Shown: in pieces, positions 51,138 to 63,227 of the stretch
Position numbering within the stretch: position 1 is the first letter of the stretch
Layout of the letters: the number at the start of each line of letters is the position of its first letter
NCBI GenBank assembly: GCA_028023455.1
Contig: JAQFVV010006245.1
Span: 5,391,276-5,455,275, forward strand
Direction: 5' to 3'
Origin: Epiperipatus broadwayi
Lineage: Eukaryota > Onychophora > Udeonychophora > Euonychophora > Peripatidae
Length of the DNA: 64,000 nt
The notes under the pieces: generated by a model
Seen by the model: the letters and a program-made list of their open reading frames with translations, nothing else
Told to the model about the DNA's origin: nothing
Databases searched by the model: none
Translations under genes and position numbers: made by a program

Positions 51138-51600
51138 CAAAGGCCCTCTTGCTTACATCAGTCTAATTTCTAGCTTACATCTTTCATCAGTGAGGAGCTT
51201 TTGGATCTGGGAACATTGCACCTGAATCTTTTAGATCTAATGCACCTTTCTTCTAATAGCCATTTTTATTTCTTTGTTTTATTAGCCCAAATTAGGATCA
51301 TCATAATAGAGATACTACAGTGGTTTCAGATCTATATAATTATGCAAACAATTTATGTAGATTGAAAATGTTAAATGTTTAGGTTTGTAGCTTGATAGTA
51401 AAACGAAGTAAAAAATGGCTGCTAAGGAAAGGTGCTTTAGATTCCTGAGGTCCATGTGCATTGCCTCAGATAACTCCTCACTGATGAAAACTGTATCCAG
51501 AAATTAGTCTTTAGATATTGGATAGGATAGCACTGGATAAGAATTTCATAAGCACTACCATCTGCCATGTGTTGATTACTAAAGCTCACTCTAGATAGAA
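51138..51600. mobile_element. Old family A foldback, copy A4
   Basis: Diverged inverted arms: a left arm about 51,138-51,270 (minus; CATCAGTGAGGAGC, TTGGATCTGG) and a right arm about 51,395-51,560 (plus; AACTCCTCACTGATGAAAAC, AGAAATTAGTC, GATATTGGATAGGATAGCAC). Both retain CUGAUGA but stems I and II no longer pair well. No duplication flanks were found. Confidence 0.6.
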
Positions 51601-51734
51601 GAAATGTAATGAAAAGGAAAGAATTTACTGTTAAACAGCAAGTTGTAAGCTGGAATTATCAGTTTTATACAATCCTGATCAAGGGATAAAGATGACTATA
51701 GTTAGTTAGTAAAAAAACTAAGGTAATCATAATC

Positions 51735-51960
51735 TGAACTAGTTTTCTATCATATAACTATGCAAGAAAATTGGTTTGATAGTAAAACAAAGAAGTAAAA
51801 GGTGGTTTGCCAGAAGAAAGATGTGTTAGATTCAAAACGTATATCTGCACTGCTCCCAGATCCAAAAGTCATAAGCTAGAAACTAGTCCTTGGATATTAG
51901 ATAGGATAGTATTGGATAGAGATTTAATCCATTTATTGATTATTAAAGCTAACACTAGTT
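51735..51960 (+). mobile_element. Old family A fragment, copy A5
   Basis: A right arm only: GTAAAAGGTGGTTTGCCAG, TGCACTGCTCCCAGATCC, then AAGCTAGAAACTAGTCC and GGATATTAGATAGGATAG. The CUGANGA segment is deleted, so no ribozyme remains. Confidence 0.55.
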
Positions 51961-52854
51961 GGTAAAAAAAATGGGAGAGGAAAAGAATACATACAGACAA
52001 ATAGTTGCTAATAGACAAATGTAACTCATGCTGAGTAAACTTGTCTTTTATTTTATTATTAGTTGGAATAGTTTCATTTATAATTTATAGCTTCCCAACT
52101 CTGCTAATAAACTTCTTTCTTTAGTATTTTCTTATATTAATTATCAATATTAAATTACAATTGATTATTGGAAAGAAGTCTAGATTTATTATCTAGTGGC
52201 GCCTTCTAGTAAAGTTACATATCGAACTATTTATCCATTACAATATATATATATGATCCAATTAAGATAAATTCATAATTTCAATTGATAATAGCAATCC
52301 AACTCATAGCATTTAAATTCGGGTTAAATGTAAACTAAGAGGAATTTTTGCATTTTTGGCATCACTTCAGTTCTTATCATTATCTATTAAATAAAATATA
52401 ATTTTCACCATCGATTTATTTATATTCTATTAACACATTATAGTAATGAAGTTAATTCTTTTATATTATCTTTTATAGATATATTTATTACTTTCACTGA
52501 AGTCTTTGATTAGAGTATCAGTTAAATGTGTTTTTAAGAATCACTGAAATTATAAATGCCTCACAATTTTTAGATATATTATATATAAATATTTTAGTAA
52601 TTGTTATATATATATATATTACAGTAATTTGTGATAATTTATCTAATATTTTTATTTTTTCAGATTGATTTCAGTTTTATCTAGATTATTTTTTGTATCT
52701 TGTATGTATATCTAAAATGATAATTCATAACTCATGCTTAATAAATGTCAATTGTAGTTGTTAGGCTAATAAATTCTAAAGAATTATTTTTTGTGTTATT
52801 AGGCTAAATATTATAATTTAATAAAATTATAAAAAAATATATATTTTTTTTTAG
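51961..52854. other. Intron-like AT-rich sequence upstream of the Ig exon
   Basis: No repeat recognised. The last 20 bases are T-rich and end in TTTTTTTTTAG, serving as the acceptor tract for the exon at 52,855. Confidence 0.6.
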
Positions 52855-53127
52855 AACCTGTAATCATAGTTCATCCATTGAACCGTACTGTAATAGTGAA
52901 TAACAGCTTAGTGTTAAAGTGTGAAGCCATAGGATATCCAAAACCACAGATTTTATGGCAATTTGAGAAAGCTGACCTGATAAACCATGGAGAAAATTAT
53001 TACATTACAGACAAAGGATTATTAAATTTTACCAATATTAAACGCAAAGATGCTGGACTTTATCGCTGTCATGCTAGAAATGAAATAGGCAGTATATACT
53101 CTTCATATGCCTTTATTGAAGTTCAAG
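52855..53127 (+). CDS. Internal exon encoding one I-set immunoglobulin domain
   Basis: A 273-bp exon between a pyrimidine-rich AG acceptor and a CAAG|GTAAAT donor. It starts after the first base of a codon and ends leaving one base, so it is a phase 1-1 module, the usual form of Ig-domain exons. The ~90 residues show the full I-set pattern: PVIIVHPLNRTVIV strand, LKCEAIG (first Cys), ILWQ (core Trp), GLLNFTNI, then DAGLYRCHARNEIG (second Cys in the DxGxYxC motif), ending AFIEVQ. This is an extracellular adhesion or receptor module. It resembles domains of Robo-, peroxidasin- or hemicentin-like proteins, but one domain cannot name the gene. The first and last exons are outside the window or not recognisable; flanking introns exceed 10 kb on the right. 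Confidence 0.88.
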
Positions 53128-56059
53128 GTAAATGTTATTAGTTTTTATATTGTTTTCTCTTTTATTAGTTAATTGACAATGATATTTGTTTTCATGGAGA
53201 TATTTTGTTTCTCTGTTGTATGCTATTTCTTGGAACCCATAATACTTATTTGTTACATTTGTTATTCTTTGCGATAATATATTTTAATAGTTGATAACAT
53301 TGACTTTTTAATTATAGATGTTTCAAATCATTCATCTTTATATACCATTAAAGCTTACCAGTTCTGTAATTGTTGGCATGAATTCTCCTTTATCTGAATT
53401 ATTAACTGAATCCTCATATGAAAGTTTTATTTTGAAATATTAAGCATTCAAATAAATAGTGTATCAATTCAAGTTTTTTCTTTTTAGGAATAAATCTTTC
53501 TGGTGTTGTTGAAATTACTCTTTTTTTTCCAAATTGTTACAAATCTCATTCCAAACAATTAACACAATTTATTTCTTTTATATTTTATAACTACTTGTCA
53601 GTTGTTTTTTTTTATTTTTCTAACTAAATTTTTTTCCTGTATGATTTTTATATCACTTTTTGACAAGTGATTTGCTGTTCTACATAATTAAAAGTTATTA
53701 GTTCATATATATAAATTTTAGGCAAAATAATGGGAGCATTCTCTAAAAAATATTAAGATATTTTATCATAGAAAAGTGTAGAGTTCTTTAAGAAAGGTTA
53801 GTGAAGAATGTTGACTTTTTGTTCATTTAATAGTGAATTGTAAAGACTTATTAATATTTACAAGAACATATAGGAGATGTGTAAATATTATCATCACATT
53901 TTAAAACAAGTATTTGTCTCTGAAGGCTGAATAACTTGGAACATTGTATTATCATCTTGGAAGATGAATATTGTCTTAAAATAATCTCTGTAATATATAA
54001 TAAATCTGGTTTATCAAAATGTATAAATCAGTGTACAACAATCTATTTAAGTTGAAGTGCTAGATAAATATTTTTTTAAAGTATTGATCACTTCTCATGC
54101 TACTGAAATTGAATTAATAAAACTTAAAAATTTATTTGATTATAATGATATTTAGTTCATAGTTTGAAGTTTTTAACTTTATAAATATTTCGGTGTGACC
54201 AAAAAATCTTCCACATGCCATCATTTTGCCAAACACTGGTATAAGTACTCTGCAGCTAAAATAGGACCACTCATAATAATAGTAATTGGATCGCAAAAGT
54301 AACATACTTCTTGCTACTATGATTCACAGTTGACCTTAAGATTGATATATTTTTTGTTATTGATGTTAGAAAAAATTAAATGAATATGAATCCAATTATA
54401 TGTCATGTTTTCAATCATTCATTGTGCTCATATCTTATATTGCTGAGACTGTTACTTTTTGTAATAATGTTCACTTCAAAGAACAGAAGTTTTGAAATAA
54501 TAGTTAAGCTATAAACTTTTTTTAAAAAATTTTAATAGGTTATTAGCAGTAACTATTTAAAAATAGTTGATCTTTACAGGTTTTGATCTATTGTGATTTT
54601 AAATCACTAAACATCAAATGATCGTTTTATGTGATGAGTTTAAAATATTCTATATTTTCTCCCTGTCTTGCATTATGGATTAATTTTTGAGCAATGTTAG
54701 AAATATATAGCTTTAATTATTTTATCTGAATATAATTGTCATCTTTGAAAATGTCAATTTTGAAGGATTAAGTTGTTTGGTTGTTTTGGACCACAATGCT
54801 TCAATGGACACAAGTAATTTTATTCTTATTAACTCATATAGTTCAGCCTTTTATCTGATAAAATTATGAAAGGTAAACATAGTAAATATTATCATAGAAG
54901 ATAATATTATCTTTTAAATTTAATTCTTAGGTAAAAACAATTAAAAATAATTCGAGGATATTGATGGGAGAGATTTCAATCATAATTTTTAGTAGCTCAT
55001 TCTGCAAAAATGGTATAACATAAATTCATCTAGTTTAAATTTATCTCAATCATAATTAAAATCTAGCTTTAATCCTACATCTTTAAAAACAGTTAAATTA
55101 CTTTCTATTTGTATTTCAGCTATAAAAGTTTTTAAAACTTTTTTCATTAAAAATATTAAAGTTTTTAAAACTTTTTTTTCATCAAAAATGTCTTACTGAT
55201 TTGTTATTATACAAAGATATTGAAAGAAACCAAAGAAAAAATATGATTTGATGATTTATGCTATGTGAATTGTGCATTTGTGTTCCAAAGATAAGGTAGG
55301 TCAAATACTTACTATTGTGTATTCATGACTGTAGTTTGTTTTTTAGTTCAACAGCTTATTTACATTACTGATGAAGAAATGTATATTGCAAAGTAGGAAA
55401 TATGAGGTTGGAAGAGTAAAGAGTACTCTTCAATATAGTCTATATATTAATACTCTTTTAATCATTGAGATTTTTTTTCCATATTTTAATTATAATGTAT
55501 ATTTTGTTGGTTATATTTTACAACAGAAAATAGTTTGCATTTGTAAAAAAAATTATTTTTAATGAATATTGCTGGAGTTTTATTATATTTTCAGTATAAT
55601 TGTTGTTTAAATATCCTGGAAAGTAGGAATGAGACAAAAATTAATAATTTTTATAAATTATTATATTTTCATTATAGTATTGCTTTCAGCATCATTAGAA
55701 GACACTTTTAAATTGATACAAAACATCAATTCTAGAAGAAGAAGAAAAAATAATGGGGGGGGGGGATAATACCCTAAATATATTATATTCTGTGCTGACT
55801 ACAAAACTAATCCATGAAACACAAATATATCACTATATATTACATGCTAATCTTTTAAATTTCTTTATATGATATCTGGGGTGCTGACTTTTAACTTTCT
55901 ATGCAGTGAACTTTGCTAATTGTATTTTTTCCATTGTATTCAGCCATATCTTTCCAATGAAATAAATCTTACAATATAAAATGGGTTCTGTCTCTCCTAT
56001 GAGAATCATTCTCAAATTAACCATAAAATACTTTTTCCAAGTGATCATATGGTACTGTT
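53128..56059. other. Intron-like AT-rich sequence, no second exon seen
   Basis: Probably the intron after the Ig exon. A 33-bp unit (AAAGTTTTTAAAACTTTTTT) is duplicated at about 55,126-55,190, and a G10 run lies near 55,755. No further Ig or other domain exon was found. Confidence 0.55.
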
Positions 56060-57000
56060 GTCATATTTTTAGAATCTTACAAGGTATCCTAAATGCATTT
56101 ATGTTATGTTGAAAGGGTGTCCAGATATCACTTCTATAAAGCCAAATAATAGCTAACTTAATCATAATAATTACATTATCATGATAAATATTTTTTAACT
56201 TGTTAAAAGCAACACATTACAATTTGTGATGCACTTCAACATCTAAGTTTTGTTTTTTTTTATTTAAAAAGTTACTAAGATGTTTAAATTCAGTCTTATG
56301 TTGATATCAGTTTAAAATAAAATATTACTGATTTTATTTTCCATTATTGTCTAATAAAGAACTTGATTTTTTTTTCAATATTGATTACTGATCCAATGTC
56401 TTTATAAATTGTGTTCAGAACATTAAAAATATTTTGTAGATCAAACCTAAAAGATTAAGTTCTTATTTTCACTTTTAATTTGTTGTAATAAAAATTTCCT
56501 CATCAAATCTGTAACTCTTTTTAATGTCTATTTCATGAAACTTTCTGTAAATAATTCCAAAAACCATTGTAATAAAAATGGGAAACAAAGTTGGAGTTGG
56601 ATATATCTTTGTTTAGCAGCTGTAGTAAAATATTTTAGATTTTATACTAGCAGTACTAATATTTTCTTTCATTGCGAGATATAGAAGATACATAGTACAA
56701 ATAAACTTCATCAGATTGTCAAATAATTTCAAATATTTCCATAGGCTTGTCCAACTAATTCAATCTAAAGTCTTAATCAAATCAATAAAAGTGATTTGTA
56801 ATCACGTCTTTATTTCTAACATCTTTTTATTTTGTTCCCGTCAACAATAACTATGTCCATAGTGCTTCTCGATTTTTCTAAATCACATTTTTCTCTGACA
56901 ACCATTTATTATTGACTAGAAGCAACTTACTTAATAAAATTCTTGATCATATCTTTTCTGTAATGGACATCAGTCTTATTCCATGTTAATACTTCAACTT
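56060..57000 (-). pseudogene. Jockey/CR1-type LINE, reverse transcriptase fragment, decayed
   Basis: Minus-strand homologue of 26,720-27,640. It contains KSRSTMDIVIVDGNK (about 56,840-56,890; normally GFRxxRSTxDxIF), then LIKTLD..SWTSLWKYLKLF (about 56,735-56,790; normally DLTKAFDTVNRxxLW). The lower end (56,090-56,260) matches the downstream coding region of the 26-kb copy block by block. Frames are broken. If the Ig gene spans this site, the LINE lies in its intron in antisense orientation. Confidence 0.65.
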
Positions 57001-57061
57001 TTTATCCTCCTTATTTTTATGAATTTAAACGGAATTGAAAATTAAAGACAAAAATAGGAAA

Positions 57062-57310
57062 TTTTTTTTTTTTCTTTTTGTTTTTTTTTTTTTTTTTTTT
57101 TTGGTGTGTTTTTTGGGTTGTTTTTTTTTTTTTTTTTTGGTTTTTTTTTTTTGGGAGGGGGGGTTTTTTTGTGTGTGTTTTTTTCCTTTTTTTGGTTTTT
57201 TTTGTTTTGTTTTTGAGTTAGTTTTTTTTTGGGTTTTTTTTTTTTTTGTTTTTGGGTTTTGGGTTATTTAGGTTTGGTGTATATTTTTTTGTTTTATTTT
57301 GGGGTTTTAA
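57062..57310 (+). repeat. G/T-only low-complexity tract
   Basis: About 250 bp made almost entirely of T with G on the plus strand and only a handful of A and C. No period is visible. It could form R-loops or G-rich structures, or be a sequencing/assembly artefact of long homopolymers. The reading frame across it is spurious. Confidence 0.85.
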
Positions 57311-58328
57311 TTCAATATATTATATATATATATAATGACACATTAATTATAAAATATTATTCAAATATAAAATAAATTGTTAAAGTAAACTATTAAATAA
57401 TCAAATTACCAAATTCAATTCAACATGCTAAAAAATAAATAAATTCTAAAAAAAATAAATTTGTTGTTATTTTTGTATCTTTTACCTTGAGAAGTCTGTT
57501 GTAGAATAAACTTGGTTGTGTTTTAAAGTTTTGTTTTTGTAATTGGTTGTGTTGTGTTTGGGATAATTTTGATTGAAATGAATTATATAATAGTTCGTTT
57601 AGCTATTAATTTTAAGTTCAGAGTTGAATATAATGCGCTATTACTTTAAATAATAAATTTTTTAGTATATTAAAGTAATATTATTGATTCGATTCATCTT
57701 ATATAATATTTTCAGTGCTTTATATAGTAAGATTTTATAATAATGAAATTAAAATATAATTTATGTTTTATGTATAAATTAAATTTTACAAGATTATAAT
57801 GTATTTGTTCAAACATTGTGGTTAATTTTGATTTAAATACATTCTGTTTTTTTTTAAAGAAGAAATAATCAATTATTAATCATTTAGTGTCGAAGTTTAT
57901 TTTTAAAAGGTGAGTAATAGAGGAAAGAAATTTGATTTTTAAACGAATTGAAAATAAAGACAAAAATAAGAATTTAATTTTTAGTTGTTTTAATTAAATT
58001 TTTCCCAGCAGTGGTGAATAAATGTCTTTTTATTATCGTAAGTCTAAGTTCATAAACAATTAATAAAATCATCGTCTCAAAGATTAATTACTAATTACGT
58101 TGTCACCGGAAATCCATTGACACATCATGAGTGTGAAGTTAGCGCTAGTTGTATTTCCTCAGTTTGCAAACGAATGTGTATAAAAAAAAATGTAAATTAT
58201 ACATAAAAATATATTATTTTGAATAAAATTAAATATTATAGTTAAAAAAAGTTTGTCTTGTATCAATTTTTTTCAAATTTGAAATTTTTTATTAGTCATA
58301 TTTTATTTTCTTATTTTTTTTTTTTTTT
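57311..58328. other. AT-rich non-coding, no gene seen
   Basis: The segment 58,090-58,180 holds a few CpGs (ATTACGTTGTCACCGG, TTAGCGCTAG) but no recognised element. Confidence 0.5.
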
Positions 58329-58500
58329 GCGCGAATTTTAAAGTAATTTTACGTTGGTGCTTTGCTTTTACGCGAATTTTGAAAAATCACAGACTGCACC
58401 CCCCCCTTTTTCAATGTAAGTTACGTCTATTTTTGCGCGATTTCATTTGCGCGTGTTTTCTGAGGAACCTATCTATCGCGTAAAACGAGACCCAAGTGTA
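58329..58500. repeat. CpG-bearing block with repeated GCGCGAATTTT-like motif
   Basis: Within 170 bp, the motif occurs as GCGCGAATTTT (58,329), ACGCGAATTTT (58,370), GCGCGATTTC (58,435), GCGCGTGTTTT (58,449) and ATCGCGTAAAACGAG (58,475). CpG is otherwise very rare in the window. A young repeat or a protected regulatory patch would both fit. Confidence 0.55.
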
Positions 58501-59629
58501 TTTAATAATTAGCAAATTAGAGAAAGATAAAAAAAAATATTTATACACATTTATAAATATTGTGAAAACTAAATAGTTTATCTTATTTAAATTTTTATAC
58601 TTAGTCCTTTTGTACTGGAATCAGGTCCTTTGTCAAAAAAAACATTTCATATAAGGTAAAACTTTGTTGATTTATAATATTCCTTGTAACAACTTTAATT
58701 TTGTTTCCTTTCGTGGAGTTTTGACATATATTTTTCATTTATTCAAGTTTAAAATGAATTTTTTATTTATTCCTATGCAGACCCCACAAATTTATTCATG
58801 TGGTTTTTTTTTCTTTTAAATGAAATATTAATTTTGCATAGTTTAATAAAATAGTCGTAACATTTCTCCTATGATTAGTCCATGATTAGCTGATCATTCT
58901 CCATCCTTAGTATGACAATATTTAACTTTATATATGATAGAGCTAGAACAAGAGTAATTAAGTTTATTTTTCAATGCTAGGTTATTCAGCTAAACATTTC
59001 ACCTTCTTCCATTGAGACTTTTGCAATTGAAAGATGAACACTTAAGTTTCTCAACAAACCATTGATTTAATATTTATTGTATGTCTGTATAAAATCATTG
59101 TATTGATTTATATTGCACACTTTTTTACTTTTCAATTTCTAGTGCATATATATACACACACAATACAATACAATGGTTTTCGCAATAAAATATGTGAGTC
59201 CATACTCATATTCTTTCTAAACTGTAGACTGGATTGACTGCTGAGCTTATGCCACTCTTCTTAACTATTATCAAGCTTTATAATATGTTTATTAATAAAC
59301 AGGTTAATTGTTCAAAAAAATATCTTTACTATTATTATCAAAGTATGTTCTTTGATAAACACATAGAGAAAAAATGATTGGAAACAGAGAGATAAGAAAA
59401 TAGTAAATTATTATTTTTCTTTTTTAGTACATTAAACTTATTAATTTTGAAGCTAAAATTTCTATTTGATTAACTTTAAATAAACTATCTTTGCTTTTTT
59501 CTCTCTTTTTCTAAAACTGATTTTTACTGTCTGTTAACAAAACTTATTATTTTTTATTTTTGTATGGAATATTTGTTTGAGAGAAAATATAAATGAACCT
59601 ACATACATAGCATTGAAATAAAACATTGT
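58501..59629. other. AT-rich non-coding, no gene seen
   Basis: No recognisable feature. Confidence 0.55.
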
Positions 59630-59905
59630 ATTTAGTGAGGTTTTAGAATTAATTTGTTATTGCTTAGTGTTATACCATTTAACACTTTATTGACTAAGGA
59701 TTTGAAAATTAAAGAAGAATATATTCATTCTTAGTATACAACTTTTGCTCTTAATTAGCATTTTATAGTTTAGTTATTTATCTACTGAGGGTTTCAAACC
59801 AAAGAAGAAAATATGTATTTCTTAGTGTATGACTTTTGCTATTAATTAGAATTTTTTATAGATTAATTCGTTGTTTACTGAAGGTTTTAATAACTAACAT
59901 GCTGT
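59630..59905. repeat. Diverged tandem repeat, about 91-bp unit
   Basis: Roughly two and a half units carrying TxACTGAGG, AAAGAAGAA, ATTCTTAGT, ACTTTTGCT and TTAATTAG blocks at spacings of 90-93 bp (59,691, 59,781, 59,874). Confidence 0.65.
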
Positions 59906-61557
59906 TAATTATTAGATTTTATATTTAACATTCACCTTTAATATATGATGTGACTACACATAGCTAATATATATATATATAATTTCAGCCTCTTTTATGG
60001 TACTTTAGACATTTTTTGTTAAATGGATAGTGTTTGAAAGTGACATTTCTTTTTTTTTTTCCAAGATATTTATTTAAGTATATTGAGACAGGTTATAGGT
60101 TGTGAATAAGCTTATTATTGTATGTGTGCATATAATTAAAATTTATGAAGAAGACGACATAAACATAGGGAAAAGTTATTTTTATAAATGTTAAAATAAA
60201 ATCTAGAATGACTTAAATATTAAGTAAGTAATAATATTTGTGGTATTTTGAATCAAATTATATAAAATTAAATAAAAAGGTTTTTGATTCTGATAAAAAT
60301 ATAATTTTTTTTAATAAAGCAAGCCATAAAAAATGAATTTTTTTAAATAAAGATGTTTACTTTAAAGGACACATAATTATATGAGTTTGTTTGAATATGT
60401 TTATACTTAAAGAGATTTAGAAAAAAATTAATTAAACTATTTTTGCATCTATTTTGTTTTAACGAATGTTGAATAACTATCATATTAAAATTATATTGTT
60501 TTCATAAGTTTAATTTTGATCTTTCTGCTTATCAGTCTATACATTTTTCAATATGAATAAATATTGAGATTCAATTTAATTAAAGGCTTTGTAGAGTCAA
60601 GAAGAAAGCTGTTGCTAGCAGATTGATGCAGATACTGTGCATCAATCACTACTCAAAGTATTTAAAGTTCAGATAGTATAGAAGCTGAATCTAAATTGAA
60701 GGATATCAGTATTTATCTTAACAGTTAACCAGAACCTATTATTTATACTATATATATGAAGTCATCTTTGCATATATAGGAGAATAAATGGAATAAACCT
60801 TCTATTAATAGAATGCACTAAGAATTTTTGCTATTCCTTGTAAAGTTTATTGTTCAAAATAAAATCATTGTTGAGATAAGTATAAAGATATGCTATGCAA
60901 AAATATTAATTCCAGTACTAATGAAGAATAAAAAAATATTTCTTCATATCATAAAAAGAGCAGAATTTGTTTTATATTAAAGCATTTGAAAAATAAAATA
61001 CTAATATGAATATAATTTTGTAAAAATTTTATCATATAAAACAAAAAATCCTAATGCCAGTTGATATCTATGAGGAAAGTTTCTTTTTTAGAATTTATTA
61101 CAAATTTTTCACAAGTCATAGACTTGATTGATTTTTAACTGTATCAAATTTTTATTTTATTGACTTTATATTTTTATGTCAATGATAAATGAAATTTACA
61201 TTTTTTAAAAATTATTTATATATTGAGAAAATAATTTAGCCATATATTAAACTAATAATTAAAATTTATAATTGATATATTTTTACATAATAAAATTAAT
61301 ATGTGTGGTGGAAATGGTGAATACGTATACATCCATGTATCATATCGTATTTATATAACATTTATCTGGAAAAAATGATTTAGTTATATATATTAAAAAC
61401 AAATTAATCATTAAATTTGGATTTATGTTGTAAAATGAGCATGTATATGTAGATAAGTGCTCATATGTTTCATCAACTTCATCTTTATAAAATAAATAAA
61501 TGGAATTATTTGATTGAATTACAAGTATAATTTATATACATGAAATTTTAGATATAA
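59906..61557. other. AT-rich non-coding, no gene seen
   Basis: No recognisable feature. Confidence 0.55.
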
Positions 61558-61700
61558 TTATATAAGGAATTTGAACACAGACTTTCAAACTCCCTTCAGC
61601 TATCCACTCCATCTCTTATAACCAATATACATGACCACAGACATGTGAAAAATATAAATGATCTCCAATATACATATTTCATGCTGAACCAGCAGATTAG
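61558..61700 (-). mobile_element. Family B fragment, copy B7
   Basis: Minus-strand piece with the box B-like GTCTGTGTTCAAATTCC end, GATGGAGTGGATAGCTGAAGG, and the downstream half of the hammerhead (GCUGGUUCAGCAUGAAAUAUGUAUAUUGG, split here as stem II plus GAAA plus stem III). CUGANGA and the 5' half are missing. Confidence 0.6.
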
Positions 61701-62233
61701 ATTTAAAATGGAATATTTTGTCTTGCTTGATATGCATATGGGTGCACTTGTGTTTTATTTAAAATCACTTATATATGTTTATGTAAACCACAATTTAAAT
61801 ATTTATTGTATTGTTTTCAATATGTTGAAAGAATTAAAATTTGTAAAAGACTCATAGTCAAAATATAATATTTTATTTATGTTTTTGGAGAATATTTGTT
61901 TGTCCTTTATCTTTTATTATTATTGCCATCAGCACCAATAATTAATAAACTTATTAATCATTTTATAAAATATTACAGAAAATTTATTTAAAGCTAGAAT
62001 AAGTGCCGTGTGACTTTTTATTCTGATACATTTCTAGTCTTTTGCATTCTAAGAAAATTGACTCTGGTCATTGATGAAATTTAGTTTGTGTATATGTGGA
62101 TTCTATATAATTATTTTTAGGGTTACATGTACCCATGGTTAATAATTATATTTCAACCCTTTACTATTACTAAAAGTCACTTTTAAAATCCACACAATTT
62201 ATACATATTCTCAAGAATAAATGATTTCATAAT
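61701..62233. other. AT-rich non-coding, no gene seen
   Basis: No recognisable feature. Confidence 0.55.
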
Positions 62234-63227
62234 ATTATTTTTGGGAGATTCCATGTAGTTAATATAAAGGAGCTAAATAGCTGATGTTTCAGTACAAGAA
62301 CAAGTACCTTCATCAGAGCTTCTTTCTCAAATCATAAGAATGTGTGTGAGATTTAAAATTATTATTTTTTACTTTTATTATTTGCTTTCATATTCAAATT
62401 CCATTAGTTGAGAAATGTTAAAAAATATTTTATCCTCCAATAGCTTTTTCCAAATATTGTTTATTTTGTTCAATTTACACTTCTCATTTTTGTTCTTAGG
62501 CCTTTTAAAAATCATTACAATTTTCCTTAGCAATCTCTGGTCATAAATTGTTGGATAGAAATAAGAGACTTTCTGATGACAGACATTTTCACCAGGATAT
62601 CTCTGCTATGAAAAAAGCCTTTTGATAATGGTTTTGATCACAAGATTATTAAAAGAGCCTTTTCATATAATGAGAAAAAGATTTTGATATTTCAGAAATT
62701 AAGATAGTTCAGTATATATAAAGGAAGTGATGGACAAATTTAGTAGTGTTTTAAAGAAAAATAATATCCACACAGTTACCACTAATAAATACAAGGAAAG
62801 AAGAACACATTTTGATAAAGAAAAATTCAATTTCAGAGATATATTCACACATAAAATTAATTAACTTGAGATCAGTTTTTAATAAAGCATATATTCTGGC
62901 AAAAAATTGAACAATATGATCAGAGACTGCTAAGGGAAATTGTAGTAAGATTTTTAAAAAGCCCAAGAGCATAAATGATAAATGTGAATTGAAGAAAATA
63001 AATAATATTTGGAAAAAGTTATTGCATGATAAAATATTTTTTAAAACTTTTCAACCATTAGGATTTGAGTTTGAGGAGGAAATAATAAAAGAAAAAATAA
63101 TGATTTTAAATCACACACATTCTTATGATTTGAGAAAGAAGAAACTCTGAGGAAAGTATTTCTTATTGTACTGAAATGACAGCTATTTAACTATTTTATT
63201 TACTACATGAAATTTCCCAAAAATAAT
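62234..63227. mobile_element. Family C foldback with hammerhead-like ends
   Basis: Inverted arms of about 320 bp: the left arm is 62,234-62,555 and the right about 62,910-63,227, with a 350-bp middle. Identity persists through ATTATTTTTGGGA..CATGTAG at the outer edges. Both arms encode KINNIWKKLL (left minus 62,439-62,468; right plus 62,995-63,024) within longer matching but frame-shifted peptides, so the arms descend from a coding sequence. A hammerhead-like motif lies downstream of that coding part in each arm: left 62,275-62,322 (minus), right 63,141-63,187 (plus). Confidence 0.7.
62275..62322 (-). ncRNA. Hammerhead-like ribozyme, family C left arm
   Basis: Minus strand: AGCU-CUGAUGA-A-GGUAC-loop-GUAC-U-GAAAC-AUC-AGCU. 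Stem I AGCU/AGCU is four pairs, stem II GUAC/GUAC with a bulged G, and stem III is the minimal A-U pair around CA. The right-arm counterpart has CUGAGGA (allowed at position 7), a pairing stem II AGUA/UACU, and GAAAUGAC, where U16.1 is lost. The two arms together suggest an ancestral GAAACGUC, the form common in Penelope-type hammerheads. Confidence 0.55.

Noticed and set aside
55365-55395. CUGAUGAAGAAAU with ACAUU flanks
   Set aside because: There is no room for stem II between CUGAUGA and GAAA.
57035-57271. 78-codon frame in the G/T tract
   Set aside because: It encodes only Phe, Gly, Val, Leu, Trp and Cys because the DNA is T and G; a composition artefact.
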